From Pseudosulfitobacter pseudonitzschiae (GTDB taxonomy: Bacteria > Pseudomonadota > Alphaproteobacteria > Rhodobacterales > Rhodobacteraceae), in the NCBI RefSeq assembly GCF_002222635.1, contig NZ_CP022415.1, positions 2,294,001-2,358,000 on the forward strand: a stretch of DNA of 64,000 nt, read 5' to 3'. The number at the start of each line of letters is the position of its first letter. Within the stretch, counting starts at the first letter, position 1. Made by a program: the position numbers and the translations under genes. The notes below the pieces were generated by a model. It worked only from the letters and a program-made list of their open reading frames with translations. It was not told the origin of the DNA and did not search any database. Below are positions 7,695 to 16,577 of the stretch, in pieces.

Positions 7695-9212
7695 ATGTCG
7701 GATTTCCTAAGCGGTGCCGCGCAAATTCTTACCCTTTCAACCCTGATCTGCATGCTGGCCGGATCCATCGCGGGAATCGTGGCCGCCGCCATTCCGGGCT
7801 TTACCGTGACAATGGCAATCGTACTGACGCTGCCGCTGACCTTCGCGATGGACCCGTTGCAGGGTATTGCCGTCATGTTGTCGGTCTATGTTGGTGGTTA
7901 TACCGGCGGGCTGATTTCCGCGGCACTTCTGGGCATTCCCGGCACACCGTCGTCGGTTGCCACAACCTTTGACGCCTTTCCGATGGCCCGCAATGGAGAG
8001 CCGGGGCGGGCTCTGTCCATCGGTATCTGGGCGTCGTTCTTCGGCACGCTGATCTCGACCGTCGTGCTGATTTTTGCCGCGCCGCCGTTGGCGCTGTTTG
8101 CGGTGCGGCTGGGGCCATGGGAATATTTCTCGTTGATCGTCTTTGCACTGACGATTGTGGCTAGTCTTGTGGGCACTTCAGTTATTCGCGGAATGCTTGC
8201 AGGGCTGATCGGCCTTGCAATTTCGACCTTGGGCACTGACCCTATCATGGGCAGGCCACGGTTTGATTTCGGCATCGAGATGTTGCAGACAGGCCTGCCG
8301 TTTCTCGTGGTCCTGATTGGCGTTTTCGCCATCTCGCAACTGGTTTCAGAAGTCGAGGATGCCGACAACGTAAGGTCGGGGAGATCACTGATCACAGGGG
8401 CCATCGATTTTCAGACTTGGAAGGTGATGAAAGAAGTACTGATGCGGCCCATCAATCTGTTGCGGTCTTCGCTGGCGGGCGTGCTGATCGGCGCACTTCC
8501 GGGCGCGGGGGGGTCCATCGCCAACCTTGTCGCCTATGATCAGGCCAAGCGGGCCTCAAAGACCCCCGAAAAATTCGGAACTGGAGAAGCTGACGGTATC
8601 GTCGCCTCGGAGGCGGGCAATTCTGCCACGGCAGGCGGCGGGCTGATCCCGCTGATCGGACTCGGTATTCCGGGGTCGGCGGTAGATGCCATTCTGATGG
8701 CCGCTCTCATGGTGCATGGCATCTCGGTCGGGCCGAGGCTGATTCTCGATCATGGCGATCTGGTTTATGGCATGTTCATCGCAATGGTTGTGGCCTCGTT
8801 TATGATGCTGGTCGTATCGGTGTTTTCCATGCGGCTGTTCCTGCGGCTTACCGAAGTGCCGAAATGGCTAATCGTGCCGGTTGTGATGACCTGCTGTGTG
8901 GTGGGCACCTTTGCGCTTAACAACCGCGTGACCGACCTTTATCTGCTGATCTTCATCGGCATCGCGGGCTATGCCCTTCGCGCCCTTGGCTATGCGCTGG
9001 CACCCCTGGTGCTGGGTGTCATCCTGGGGCCAATTGCGGAAACCAATCTGCGCCGCGCGTTGATGACAGATGAAGACCCGACACTTTTCTTCACCCGCCC
9101 AATCAGTCTGATTTTTCTAGTCGCTGCGATGGCTTCGATCGTCTGGGCGGTTCACAATCACATCAAATCCCGAAAACCCACAGAAAGGTCGCCCGATGCA
9201 CCTGCGTCATGA
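7695..9212 (+). CDS. tctA: Tripartite tricarboxylate transporter large membrane subunit (TctA)
   Basis: A 505-residue inner-membrane protein with about 12 hydrophobic segments. Characteristic TctA blocks are present: GIVAAAIPGFTVTMAI, GGLISAALLGIPGTPSSVAT, GALPGAGGSIANLVAY and EAGNSATAGGGLIPLIGLGIPGS. The repeated Gly/Pro-rich loops are the probable substrate path. It couples ion flow to import of the ligand delivered by TctC. I place the start at the ATG at 7695, one base after the tctB stop, rather than at the in-frame ATG at 7650 inside tctB. Its last 17 bases overlap the next gene, so hydrolase and transporter are translationally coupled. Confidence 0.92.
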   Translation: MSDFLSGAAQILTLSTLICMLAGSIAGIVAAAIPGFTVTMAIVLTLPLTFAMDPLQGIAVMLSVYVGGYTGGLISAALLGIPGTPSSVATTFDAFPMARNGEPGRALSIGIWASFFGTLISTVVLIFAAPPLALFAVRLGPWEYFSLIVFALTIVASLVGTSVIRGMLAGLIGLAISTLGTDPIMGRPRFDFGIEMLQTGLPFLVVLIGVFAISQLVSEVEDADNVRSGRSLITGAIDFQTWKVMKEVLMRPINLLRSSLAGVLIGALPGAGGSIANLVAYDQAKRASKTPEKFGTGEADGIVASEAGNSATAGGGLIPLIGLGIPGSAVDAILMAALMVHGISVGPRLILDHGDLVYGMFIAMVVASFMMLVVSVFSMRLFLRLTEVPKWLIVPVVMTCCVVGTFALNNRVTDLYLLIFIGIAGYALRALGYALAPLVLGVILGPIAETNLRRALMTDEDPTLFFTRPISLIFLVAAMASIVWAVHNHIKSRKPTERSPDAPAS

Positions 9213-10785
9213 TCCTGTTTACCCTTCCCGTCGTTCGCCGGTTCTTGCAGAAAATGTTGTGGCCACGTCACAGCCGCTGGCCACCCAAGCCGGTCTTGCG
9301 ATCCTGCAACAAGGCGGCAACGCCGTAGACGCAGCCATTGCCACGGCCGCAACCCTGACCATCGTCGAACCGACTGGCTGCGGGTTGGGTTCAGATGCGT
9401 TCTGCATTCTTTGGGATGGCAAAAAACTGCATGGGCTGAATGCATCTGGCCGCGCACCTGCTGCATGGACACCCGAGCGTTTCGCCGGAGGCATGCCCGA
9501 GCACGGCTGGGATTCTGTCACCGTTCCAGGTGCCGTCAGCGCATGGGTCGAGCTTTCCGAGAAATTCGGAAAGCTAGGTCTTGCTACTGTGCTGGCCCCC
9601 GCGATCCGCTATGCCGAAGACGGGTTTATAGTATCGCCGGTTGTTGGCACGGCATGGGCAAAAGGGGCCGCTATTCTAAAAGACCAGCCCGGTTTTGCGG
9701 AAACCTTCATGCCCGATGGCCGTGCGCCAAAACCGGGTGAGATGTTCCGCAATCCCGGCGCGGCGCGCACATTGCGCGCGATTGCGGAAACCAAAGGTCG
9801 CGCGTTCTACGAAGGCGAAATAGCACAGGAAATCGCGGCCTTTGCCAAAGCGCACGGCGGCGCGATGACGGTCGAGGATCTGGCAGCACACCGCAACGAC
9901 TGGTGTGGAACAATCAGCCAGAGCTTTGACGAGGTGGAACTGCATGAAATCCCGCCAAACGGTCAGGGCATCGCGGCGTTGATGGCGCTTGGCATTTTGC
10001 AACACACCGCGATCCGCGACCACGGCCCCGATGATCTGGCCGCCGTCCATCTGCAAATCGAGGCAGTAAAACTGGCCTATAGCGACTTGCATGCTTATGT
10101 CTCGGACCGCGACCACATGGACGAGGTTGACGAAACGGCCCTGCTGGATCCGGACTACCTCAAGTCACGCGCCGCGCTGATCGACCTTGATCGGGCTCAG
10201 GATTTTGGCGCAGGAGCGCCAAAGCTGGGCGGCACGGTGTTGATGAATGTTGGGGATGCCTCGGGTATGATGGTCAGCTTTATCCAGTCCAACTATGCCG
10301 GTTTCGGCTCTGGCGTGGTGGTGCCAGGCACCGGTATCTCAATGCAGAACCGCGGGTTGGGCTTTACCACCGAACAGGGTCATCCCAATCAGGTGGCTGC
10401 GGGCAAGCGCCCTTTCCACACCATCATTCCGGGTTTCGCGATGAAAAATGGCGCGCCCTTGATGGCGTTCGGCATGATGGGCGGCCCGATTCAGGCAATG
10501 GGACACATGCAGTTGCTGCTGCGCACCCAGTTGTGGGATCAGGATCCGCAAACCGCCGCAGACGCACCGCGCTGGCGCACGATCAAGGAACTGGATGTCG
10601 CCTGCGAGCCGACCATGCCATCCGGCGTGATCGAAGGGTTGCAAAAACTGGGCCACCACATCCAGATTGAGGCACCGGACAACGCCTTTGGCTTTGGCGG
10701 CGCGCAATTGGTCCAAAGGTTGGAAAATGGTGGCTATGCCGCCGGTTCGGACCCGCGCAAAGACGGTCAGGCCGCCGGATTCTGA
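9196..10785 (+). CDS. Gamma-glutamyltransferase-family hydrolase (first copy)
   Basis: A 529-residue Ntn-hydrolase of the GGT family. The N-terminal half has QGGNAVDAAIATAATLTIVEP and the GWDSVTVPGAVSAW block; the predicted self-cleavage nucleophile is T347 in LGGTVLMNV, followed by SGVVVPGTGISMQNRG and GKRPFHTIIPG. Family members cleave themselves into two chains and hydrolyse or transfer gamma-glutamyl groups, or act as acylases on related amides. No signal peptide is visible, unlike the classic periplasmic E. coli enzyme, so it should act in the cytoplasm on imported substrate. Its start lies inside tctA (17-base overlap), which ties it to that transporter. Confidence 0.87.
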   Translation: MHLRHDPVYPSRRSPVLAENVVATSQPLATQAGLAILQQGGNAVDAAIATAATLTIVEPTGCGLGSDAFCILWDGKKLHGLNASGRAPAAWTPERFAGGMPEHGWDSVTVPGAVSAWVELSEKFGKLGLATVLAPAIRYAEDGFIVSPVVGTAWAKGAAILKDQPGFAETFMPDGRAPKPGEMFRNPGAARTLRAIAETKGRAFYEGEIAQEIAAFAKAHGGAMTVEDLAAHRNDWCGTISQSFDEVELHEIPPNGQGIAALMALGILQHTAIRDHGPDDLAAVHLQIEAVKLAYSDLHAYVSDRDHMDEVDETALLDPDYLKSRAALIDLDRAQDFGAGAPKLGGTVLMNVGDASGMMVSFIQSNYAGFGSGVVVPGTGISMQNRGLGFTTEQGHPNQVAAGKRPFHTIIPGFAMKNGAPLMAFGMMGGPIQAMGHMQLLLRTQLWDQDPQTAADAPRWRTIKELDVACEPTMPSGVIEGLQKLGHHIQIEAPDNAFGFGGAQLVQRLENGGYAAGSDPRKDGQAAGF

Positions 10786-10799
10786 TGGCACTTGGGTGG

Positions 10800-10822
10800 G
10801 GGTGGGGGCAATTCCCCCACCC
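10800..10822 (+). terminator. GC-rich hairpin after the first GGT-family gene
   Basis: A 9-bp perfect stem (10800-10808 with 10814-10822) closes a 5-base CAATT loop, 15 bases after the stop codon. There is no T-run, so it may be a weak terminator or an RNA-stabilising end rather than a full stop. With the promoter-like sequence that follows, it suggests that the ABC-importer genes are a second transcription unit. Confidence 0.4.
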
Positions 10823-10870
10823 GCAGAACCTGCTACCTAATCGGGCTATTCCGGCCAAAATCATCAACGA

Positions 10871-10943
10871 TTCCGGAAAAACCGGAACAGTTGATTGACA
10901 GGCCAATATCAGGCACCGCATATTCAACCAATTCCATATTGGT
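10871..10943 (+). promoter_or_regulatory. Promoter and two inverted repeats ahead of the ABC-importer genes
   Basis: TTGACA (10895-10900) and CATATT (10919-10924), 18 bases apart, form a good sigma-70 promoter. Just upstream is TTCCGG-AAAAA-CCGGAA (10871-10887), a perfect 6-5-6 inverted repeat. Just downstream is ACCAAT-TCCAT-ATTGGT (10927-10943), again 6-5-6, placed where a repressor would block transcription; another ATTGGT follows at 10950. The GntR/FCD regulator at the far end of the cluster is the obvious candidate to bind one of them. All inferred from pattern. Confidence 0.5.
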
Positions 10944-10971
10944 TTCACTATTGGTTCAAGGAGCGCACCCT

Positions 10972-11979
10972 TTGTCTTTGGTCAACACCGACGCACCGCC
11001 GGAACTGCTGGTTGTGCAGGATTTCAGCCTGCGCTTTCGCGGTGCGCCAAGCGATCAGATCAACCACGTCAGCTTTTCTGTCAGCGCGGGTAAAACCCTG
11101 TGTATCGTGGGCGAAAGCGGCTGCGGCAAAAGCGTGACCTCGCTTGCCATGATGGGCCTTTTGCCCGTCGGGGCGGCACAGATCAATTCGGGCCAAATGC
11201 TGTTCGAAGGGCAGACCCTGAACCTTGCCGATCCGAAGGCCATGCGCAAAATTCGCGGCAGCCGGATGACGATGATCTTTCAGGAACCGATGTCCTCGCT
11301 TAATCCGGTGTTTCGCATCGGCGACCAAATTGTCGAAGCCGTCAAAGCGCATTGCGATGCAACCGACGCCCAAGCCCGCGACCGTGCGGTGGCCATGTTG
11401 CAACGGGTCGGCATCCCCGCCCCTGAAAAGCGGATGCGCGACTATCCGCACCAGCTTTCGGGCGGGATGCGCCAGCGCGTGATGATTGCAATGGCTTTGG
11501 TCAACGATCCCGCACTTTTGATCGCAGACGAGCCGACGACCGCGCTGGACGTGACCATTCAAGCTCAGATTCTGGAACTGATCCGTGATCTTCAGGCAGA
11601 AACCGGTATGGGCACCATCATGATTACCCATGATCTGGGTGTGGTTGCGGAAATCGCTGATACGGTGGCCGTGATGTATGCCGGAACTGTCGTGGAAACA
11701 GGGCCCGCCGAGCGGATATTCAACGACCCGCAGCACCCCTATACCATCGGGCTGATGTCCTCGATTCCGCAACTGACCGGCGCGCGCGGGCGGCTTTCGA
11801 CTGTTCCGGGCATGGTGCCAACAGCGCAAAACATGCCAACGGGCTGTCGTTTTGCAACGCGCTGCCCCTTTGCCCGCCCGGTTTGCGCCACCGAACCGCC
11901 GCTGGTTGAAGCAGGTGACGGTCATCAGGTGGCCTGCCATTTCGCGCCCTTGGAAATCAAGCTGAAGGAAAGCGCATGA
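10972..11979 (+). CDS. Peptide-type ABC transporter ATP-binding protein (DppD/OppD-like)
   Basis: A 335-residue ATPase: Walker A GESGCGKS (47-54), the LSGGMRQRV signature, Walker B with LLIADEPT, and the C-terminal oligopeptide-type extension (HPYTIGLM..., then cysteines in [14 protein letters not shown]) that often holds an iron-sulfur site. It powers the importer with its partner at 11976. I start at a TTG at 10972: AAGGAG lies 8 bases upstream and the ATPase domain begins soon after. No ATG or GTG fits; the frame runs up to 10792, but that part crosses the hairpin and promoter. It ends in a 4-base overlap with the next gene. Confidence 0.88.
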   Translation: MSLVNTDAPPELLVVQDFSLRFRGAPSDQINHVSFSVSAGKTLCIVGESGCGKSVTSLAMMGLLPVGAAQINSGQMLFEGQTLNLADPKAMRKIRGSRMTMIFQEPMSSLNPVFRIGDQIVEAVKAHCDATDAQARDRAVAMLQRVGIPAPEKRMRDYPHQLSGGMRQRVMIAMALVNDPALLIADEPTTALDVTIQAQILELIRDLQAETGMGTIMITHDLGVVAEIADTVAVMYAGTVVETGPAERIFNDPQHPYTIGLMSSIPQLTGARGRLSTVPGMVPTAQNMPTGCRFATRCPFARPVCATEPPLVEAGDGHQVACHFAPLEIKLKESA

Positions 11980-13094
11980 GCGACAGCATTCTTCAGGCCC
12001 ACGGACTGAAAAAGCATTTCAAAACCGGCGGCGGCATGATGGGGGCCAGTGGCCTGATCCGCGCCGTCGACGATGTGTCGCTGGATATCCGACGCGGCGA
12101 GACTTTTGCCATTGTCGGTGAATCGGGCTGTGGCAAATCCACGCTGGCGCGGCTGTTGATGCGGTTGCTGACGCCCACCGAAGGCGACGTGACCTTTGAC
12201 GGGGTTGATATGGGCGCGTTGAAGGGCCGCGATCTGACCGCGCTACGCCGTGACATGCAGTTCATATTCCAGGATCCGTTTTCATCGCTGAACCCGCGCA
12301 TGAGCGTGGGCAAGCTGATCGGCGAACCGCTGGAAACCCATTTTCCGGACATGACCGCGCAACAGCGGCGGGACAAGGTGGCAGCACTTTTGGGCAGGGT
12401 CGGCCTGCGACCCGAACACGCCGAACGCTATCCGCACGAATTTTCCGGCGGCCAGCGCCAACGCATCGGCATCGCCCGCGCGCTGGCATCGGCACCAAAA
12501 CTGGTGATCGGGGACGAACCGGTATCAGCGCTGGATGTGTCGGTGCAGGCCCAAGTCATCAATCTGCTGGGCGATCTGCGCGACGAGTTGGGATTGACGG
12601 TTGTCATCATCGCCCATGATCTGGCCGTGATCCGGCACATGAGCGACCGCGTCGCCGTAATGTATCTGGGCCAGATTGTCGAACAAGGTACGGTTGATAC
12701 GGTGTTCCAACATCCGCGACACCCTTATACCCGTGCGCTGCTGTCGGCCATTCCGGTTGCGACCTATGGCCAGCGCGTCAGCCAGACCGCCTTACATGGC
12801 GAAATGCCCAGCCCCGCCAACCCGCCGTCGGGCTGCCGGTTTCACACCCGCTGCCCCTATGCGCAAGACCGCTGCAAAACCGGCGCCCCTGCCCTGCGCC
12901 TCACGGGCGATGGCGAAGATCACGTTGCCGCCTGCCATTTCTTCGAGGACATCGCAGCCGCAGAACCCGTTCCGGGCCGTGCCGGTGCACCCCCCCGTGC
13001 CGCAGGCGCCAGTGCGCGCTTTGCGCTTTATCAGGACGCCATGCAGGAGCGGGCAAATGTCCGGTCCGGCCAAGACCAAAAAACAACAGGCTGA
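11976..13094 (+). CDS. Peptide-type ABC transporter ATP-binding protein (DppF/OppF-like)
   Basis: The second ATPase of the importer, 372 residues, with Walker A GESGCGKS near residue 50, FSGGQRQRIGIARAL as the signature, IGDEPVSALD as Walker B, and the C-terminal CRFHTRCPYAQDRC cysteine cluster. After this it carries an unusual Ala/Pro/Arg-rich tail of about 50 residues (AAEPVPGRAGAPPRAAG...), longer than most DppF proteins and probably disordered. It overlaps the upstream ATPase gene by ATGA, consistent with equal production of the two halves of a heterodimer. Confidence 0.9.
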   Translation: MSDSILQAHGLKKHFKTGGGMMGASGLIRAVDDVSLDIRRGETFAIVGESGCGKSTLARLLMRLLTPTEGDVTFDGVDMGALKGRDLTALRRDMQFIFQDPFSSLNPRMSVGKLIGEPLETHFPDMTAQQRRDKVAALLGRVGLRPEHAERYPHEFSGGQRQRIGIARALASAPKLVIGDEPVSALDVSVQAQVINLLGDLRDELGLTVVIIAHDLAVIRHMSDRVAVMYLGQIVEQGTVDTVFQHPRHPYTRALLSAIPVATYGQRVSQTALHGEMPSPANPPSGCRFHTRCPYAQDRCKTGAPALRLTGDGEDHVAACHFFEDIAAAEPVPGRAGAPPRAAGASARFALYQDAMQERANVRSGQDQKTTG

Positions 13095-13127
13095 ACCAAA
13101 ACCATTCCATCAACAGGAGAGTTTAAC

Positions 13128-14651
13128 ATGAAACTGACCAAACTGACCAAACTGACCCTTGCAGCAGCCTTGCTGGGGGCGACAGCACTGGGCGCACAGG
13201 CCGCCGATCTGCGCATTGCGCTGCAATCGGATTCCGACGTGCTGGACCCCGACCAGTCGCGCACCTTCGTAGGGCGGATCGTTTACACCGCTTTGTGTGA
13301 CAAACTGGTCGACATCACGCCCGATCTGGAAATCATCCCGCAACTGGCCACCGAATGGTCGTTTTCAGAGGATGGCAAACAACTGACGTTGAAACTGCGC
13401 GATGATGTGGTTTTTCACGACGGCACCCCGTTTGATGCCGAAGCCGTGGCCGCCAACATCGACCGCAGCCAGAACCTTGAGGAATCGCGCCGCAAGTCCG
13501 AACTGTCATCGGTAACTGGCGTCGAAGTTCTGGGCAGCCACGAGGTGCGTCTTGATCTGACCAGCCCCGATGCAACGCTGATGGCACAACTTGCCGACCG
13601 TGCAGGCATGATGGTGTCGCCCACGGCTGCGACGCAGGCCGGTGCCGATTTCGGCCTGAACCCTGTCTGCTCGGGGCCTTACAAATTCAAAGAACGCGTG
13701 GCACAGGACCGTATCGTGCTGGAGAAATTCGCGGATCATTACAATGCCGGCGAATACCACTTTGACACCGTGACCTATCTGCCGATCCCCGACACCACAG
13801 TTCGACTGGCCAACCTGCAATCGGGCGACATCGACATGCTGGAACGCCTGGCCGCCACCGATCTGGCACAGGCCGAGGGCGATTCCGGCATTCAGGTGGC
13901 CAGTGCCGTCTCGCTTGGCTATCAGGGCATCACGATCAACGTGGCCAATGGTGACAAGGCCGACAACCCGTGGGGCAAAGACAAGCGCCTGCGGCAGGCG
14001 CTCAGCCTTTCGCTGGACCGCGAGGCGATCAATCAGGTTGTGTTCAATGGCGCATTCGCAGCTGGCAACCAGCCCTTCCCGCCCACATCGCCGTGGTATA
14101 ATTCGGATTTCCCCGTGCCAGCGCGCGACGTGGAACAGGCCAAGGCACTGCTGGCCGAGGCAGGATTTTCCGATGGCATCGACCTTGAGGTACAGGTGCC
14201 CAATACGACAATCCCGCTGCAACTGATGCAGGTCGTGCAATCCATGGCATCCGAGGCAGGCATCCGCATTTCGCTGGTCTCGAAAGAATTCGCAACGCTG
14301 CTGTCTGACCAGACCGCAGGCGATTACACCGCCAGCCAGATCGGCTGGTCGGGCCGCGTTGATCCCGATGGCAACATTCACCAGTTCATGACAACCGACG
14401 CCGGTCTGAACGATGCCAAATACTCGAACCCCGAGGTTGACGCGCTGCTGGACACCGCACGCACATCAAACGACCAGCAGGTTCGCAAGGAAAGCTATAA
14501 CGCGGCCCGCGCGATCCTGAACGACGAAGCGCCCATTGTGTACATCTATCACGAGACATGGATCTGGGCGCTGGATTCCGCGATTACCGGTTTTACGCCC
14601 TATCCTGATGGCATGATCCGTCTGAAAGGCATGAAAAAAGAAGAAGGCTGA
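13128..14651 (+). CDS. ABC transporter substrate-binding protein, family 5 (peptide/glutathione type)
   Basis: A 507-residue periplasmic protein of the SBP_bac_5 family. A Sec signal peptide ending AQA (cleavage near residue 25) precedes LRIALQSDSDVLDPDQSRTF, the usual opening, and KLRDDVVFHDGTPFDAEAVAANIDRSQ, the strongest family signature. Family members bind di- and oligopeptides, glutathione (GsiB), opines or nickel complexes. The GGT-type enzymes on both sides make a gamma-glutamyl peptide a reasonable guess, not a proof. A GGAG ribosome site lies 9 bases before the ATG. The signal peptide begins with three exact copies of a 9-base unit (13131-13157) encoding KLT-KLT-KLT. Confidence 0.9.
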   Translation: MKLTKLTKLTLAAALLGATALGAQAADLRIALQSDSDVLDPDQSRTFVGRIVYTALCDKLVDITPDLEIIPQLATEWSFSEDGKQLTLKLRDDVVFHDGTPFDAEAVAANIDRSQNLEESRRKSELSSVTGVEVLGSHEVRLDLTSPDATLMAQLADRAGMMVSPTAATQAGADFGLNPVCSGPYKFKERVAQDRIVLEKFADHYNAGEYHFDTVTYLPIPDTTVRLANLQSGDIDMLERLAATDLAQAEGDSGIQVASAVSLGYQGITINVANGDKADNPWGKDKRLRQALSLSLDREAINQVVFNGAFAAGNQPFPPTSPWYNSDFPVPARDVEQAKALLAEAGFSDGIDLEVQVPNTTIPLQLMQVVQSMASEAGIRISLVSKEFATLLSDQTAGDYTASQIGWSGRVDPDGNIHQFMTTDAGLNDAKYSNPEVDALLDTARTSNDQQVRKESYNAARAILNDEAPIVYIYHETWIWALDSAITGFTPYPDGMIRLKGMKKEEG

Positions 14652-14666
14652 TCCACCTTTCCCGCA

Positions 14667-14693
14667 CACCGCCGGACTGGGTCCGGCGGTGTC
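14667..14693 (+). terminator. Strong intercistronic hairpin after the binding-protein gene
   Basis: A perfect 12-bp stem (14667-14678 with 14682-14693) with a 3-base TGG loop, followed by CTCCTCTTT, starts 16 bases after the stop codon. Hairpins at this place in binding-protein operons usually protect the upstream message and lower permease expression. The weak T-tract fits partial termination. Confidence 0.6.
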
Positions 14694-14719
14694 TCCTCTT
14701 TCATACAAGGCACCCCCAG

Positions 14720-15664
14720 ATGCTGTCGTTTATCCTGCGCCGTGTGGTTATCGCGATCCCCACGATCATCCTGATCTCGATTTTTGTGTTCACCTTGCAA
14801 AAACTTCTGCCGGGCGATCCGGTGCTGGCTATGGCAGGCGAGGAACGCGACCCGCAGGTGCTTGAGTTTCTGCGCGAGAAATACCGCCTGAACGATCCCA
14901 TTCCGGTGCAGTACATCACATGGATCGGCAATGCGTTGCAGGGTGATCTGGGCATCTCGCTGCGCACCAACCAGCCCGTATTGGAGTTGATCGGGCAAAA
15001 ACTGCCTGTCACCATCCAGCTTGCCACCATGGCAATGATATTCGCCCTTTTGATCGGCATTCCCGCCGGTATTTTCTCGGCGGTTAAAAAGGGCACGCCG
15101 GTCGATTACGTCGCCAATGTGGTTGCGCTTTCGGGCCTGTCTATTCCGAATTTCTGGCTGGGCATCATGCTGATCCTGCTGGTGTCGGTAAAATGGAAAC
15201 TCCTGCCCGCATCCGGCTATGTTCCGCTCAGCGAAGATCCCGTGCGGTCGATCACCGTTATGCTTATGCCCGCGTTCGTGCTGGGCACGGCGCTGGCCGC
15301 GACACTGATGCGCCACACCCGTTCCGCCATGCTAAGCGTGCTGAATTCAGACTACGTCCGCACTGCGCGCGCCAAGGGGCTTGTGGAACGCAAGGTCATC
15401 CTGAAACATGCCTTTCGCAATGCGCTGACGCCCATCGTGACCCTGACGGCGCTGCTGTTTGGCGAACTGATTGCGGGTGCGGTCCTGACCGAACAGATTT
15501 TCACCATCCCCGGATTTGGCAAACTGGTTGTCGATGCGGTGTTCAATCGTGATTACGCCGTGGTGCAGGGCATTGTCCTTGTGACCGCTGTCGGCTTTAT
15601 CTTCATGAACCTGCTGGCCGATGTCGCCTATGTGCTGCTGAACCCGCGCCTGAGGAAGCAATAA
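14720..15664 (+). CDS. Peptide-type ABC transporter permease (DppB-like)
   Basis: A 314-residue inner-membrane permease with six hydrophobic segments. The family features are the conserved N-terminus MLSFILRRVVIAIPTIILISIFVF, LLPGDPV soon after, and the EAA-type coupling loop around RTARAKGLVERKVILKHAFRNALTPI that docks on the ATPases. It forms the channel with the permease starting at 15664, which overlaps its stop codon by one base (TAATG). Confidence 0.92.
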   Translation: MLSFILRRVVIAIPTIILISIFVFTLQKLLPGDPVLAMAGEERDPQVLEFLREKYRLNDPIPVQYITWIGNALQGDLGISLRTNQPVLELIGQKLPVTIQLATMAMIFALLIGIPAGIFSAVKKGTPVDYVANVVALSGLSIPNFWLGIMLILLVSVKWKLLPASGYVPLSEDPVRSITVMLMPAFVLGTALAATLMRHTRSAMLSVLNSDYVRTARAKGLVERKVILKHAFRNALTPIVTLTALLFGELIAGAVLTEQIFTIPGFGKLVVDAVFNRDYAVVQGIVLVTAVGFIFMNLLADVAYVLLNPRLRKQ

Positions 15665-16563
15665 TGGCCCAACCCGCAACGCCCCTGACCATTGACGCAG
15701 AAAGCGCCGCCGACCCTGTGCTGTCAGCGCGGCCCGAAAACCGCGTCTGGAAAAAATTCCGCAAACACCGCAGCGCGATGCTGGGCGGTTTTCTTGTGGT
15801 GTTTTTCGTGCTTATGGCGCTGGCCGCTCCGATCCTGCCGATCCCCGATCCGGTGGCAACCGATTGGGGCGCGGTGCGCAAGGCACCATCAAGCGTGCAC
15901 TGGCTGGGCACCGACGAGTTGGGCCGCGATGTGCTGTCGCGTCTGATCTGGGGGGCGCAGGCCTCTTTGCTGGCGGGTGTGGTCTCTGTCGCCATTGCCC
16001 TTGGTCTGGGTGTGCCGCTGGGTATCATCGCAGGATACTTCGGGGGCTGGACCGATGCAGTTATCTCGCGCTGCACCGAAGCATTGCTGGCCGCACCTTT
16101 CCTGATCCTTGCCATCGCGCTGGCCGCCTTTCTGGGGCCAAGCCTGACCAACGCAATGATCGCTATCGGCATTTCTGCGACGCCCGTGTTCATCCGTCTG
16201 ACGCGTGGTCAGGTGCTCAGCGTCGCTGCCGAAGATTATGTAGAAAGTGCGCGCGCCATCGGGTTGTCTACGCCCCGCATCCTGCGCCGCTATATTTTTC
16301 CCAACGTGTTACCCCCTGTTCTGGTACAGGCCACGCTGACTGTGGCCACCGCCATCATCGCCGAGGCATCACTGTCCTTCCTTGGGCTGGGTCAACAGCC
16401 ACCCGCCCCCTCTTGGGGGTCGATGCTGAACACCGCCAAGAATTTCCTCAATCAGGCGCCATGGATGGCGCTGTGGCCCGGCATTGCGATCTTTCTGGTT
16501 GTTCTGGGCTTTAACCTTTTGGGCGACGGGCTGCGCGATGCGCTGGACCCGCGCGAACACTGA
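15664..16563 (+). CDS. Peptide-type ABC transporter permease (DppC-like)
   Basis: A 299-residue permease with a cytoplasmic N-terminal stretch of about 35 residues, then six hydrophobic segments. LGTDELGRDVLSRLIWGA is the signature of DppC/OppC proteins, and YVESARAIGLSTPRILRRYIFPN is the coupling loop; ASLSFLGLGQQPPAPSWG near the end is also typical. It completes a five-part importer encoded in order ATPase-ATPase-binding protein-permease-permease. The next gene follows after 14 bases. Confidence 0.92.
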   Translation: MAQPATPLTIDAESAADPVLSARPENRVWKKFRKHRSAMLGGFLVVFFVLMALAAPILPIPDPVATDWGAVRKAPSSVHWLGTDELGRDVLSRLIWGAQASLLAGVVSVAIALGLGVPLGIIAGYFGGWTDAVISRCTEALLAAPFLILAIALAAFLGPSLTNAMIAIGISATPVFIRLTRGQVLSVAAEDYVESARAIGLSTPRILRRYIFPNVLPPVLVQATLTVATAIIAEASLSFLGLGQQPPAPSWGSMLNTAKNFLNQAPWMALWPGIAIFLVVLGFNLLGDGLRDALDPREH

Positions 16564-16577
16564 CAATCGGAGACATC

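Noticed and set aside
10800-10822. A full intrinsic terminator ending the TTT/GGT1 unit
   Set aside because: The stem is good but there is no T-run; listed with low confidence only.
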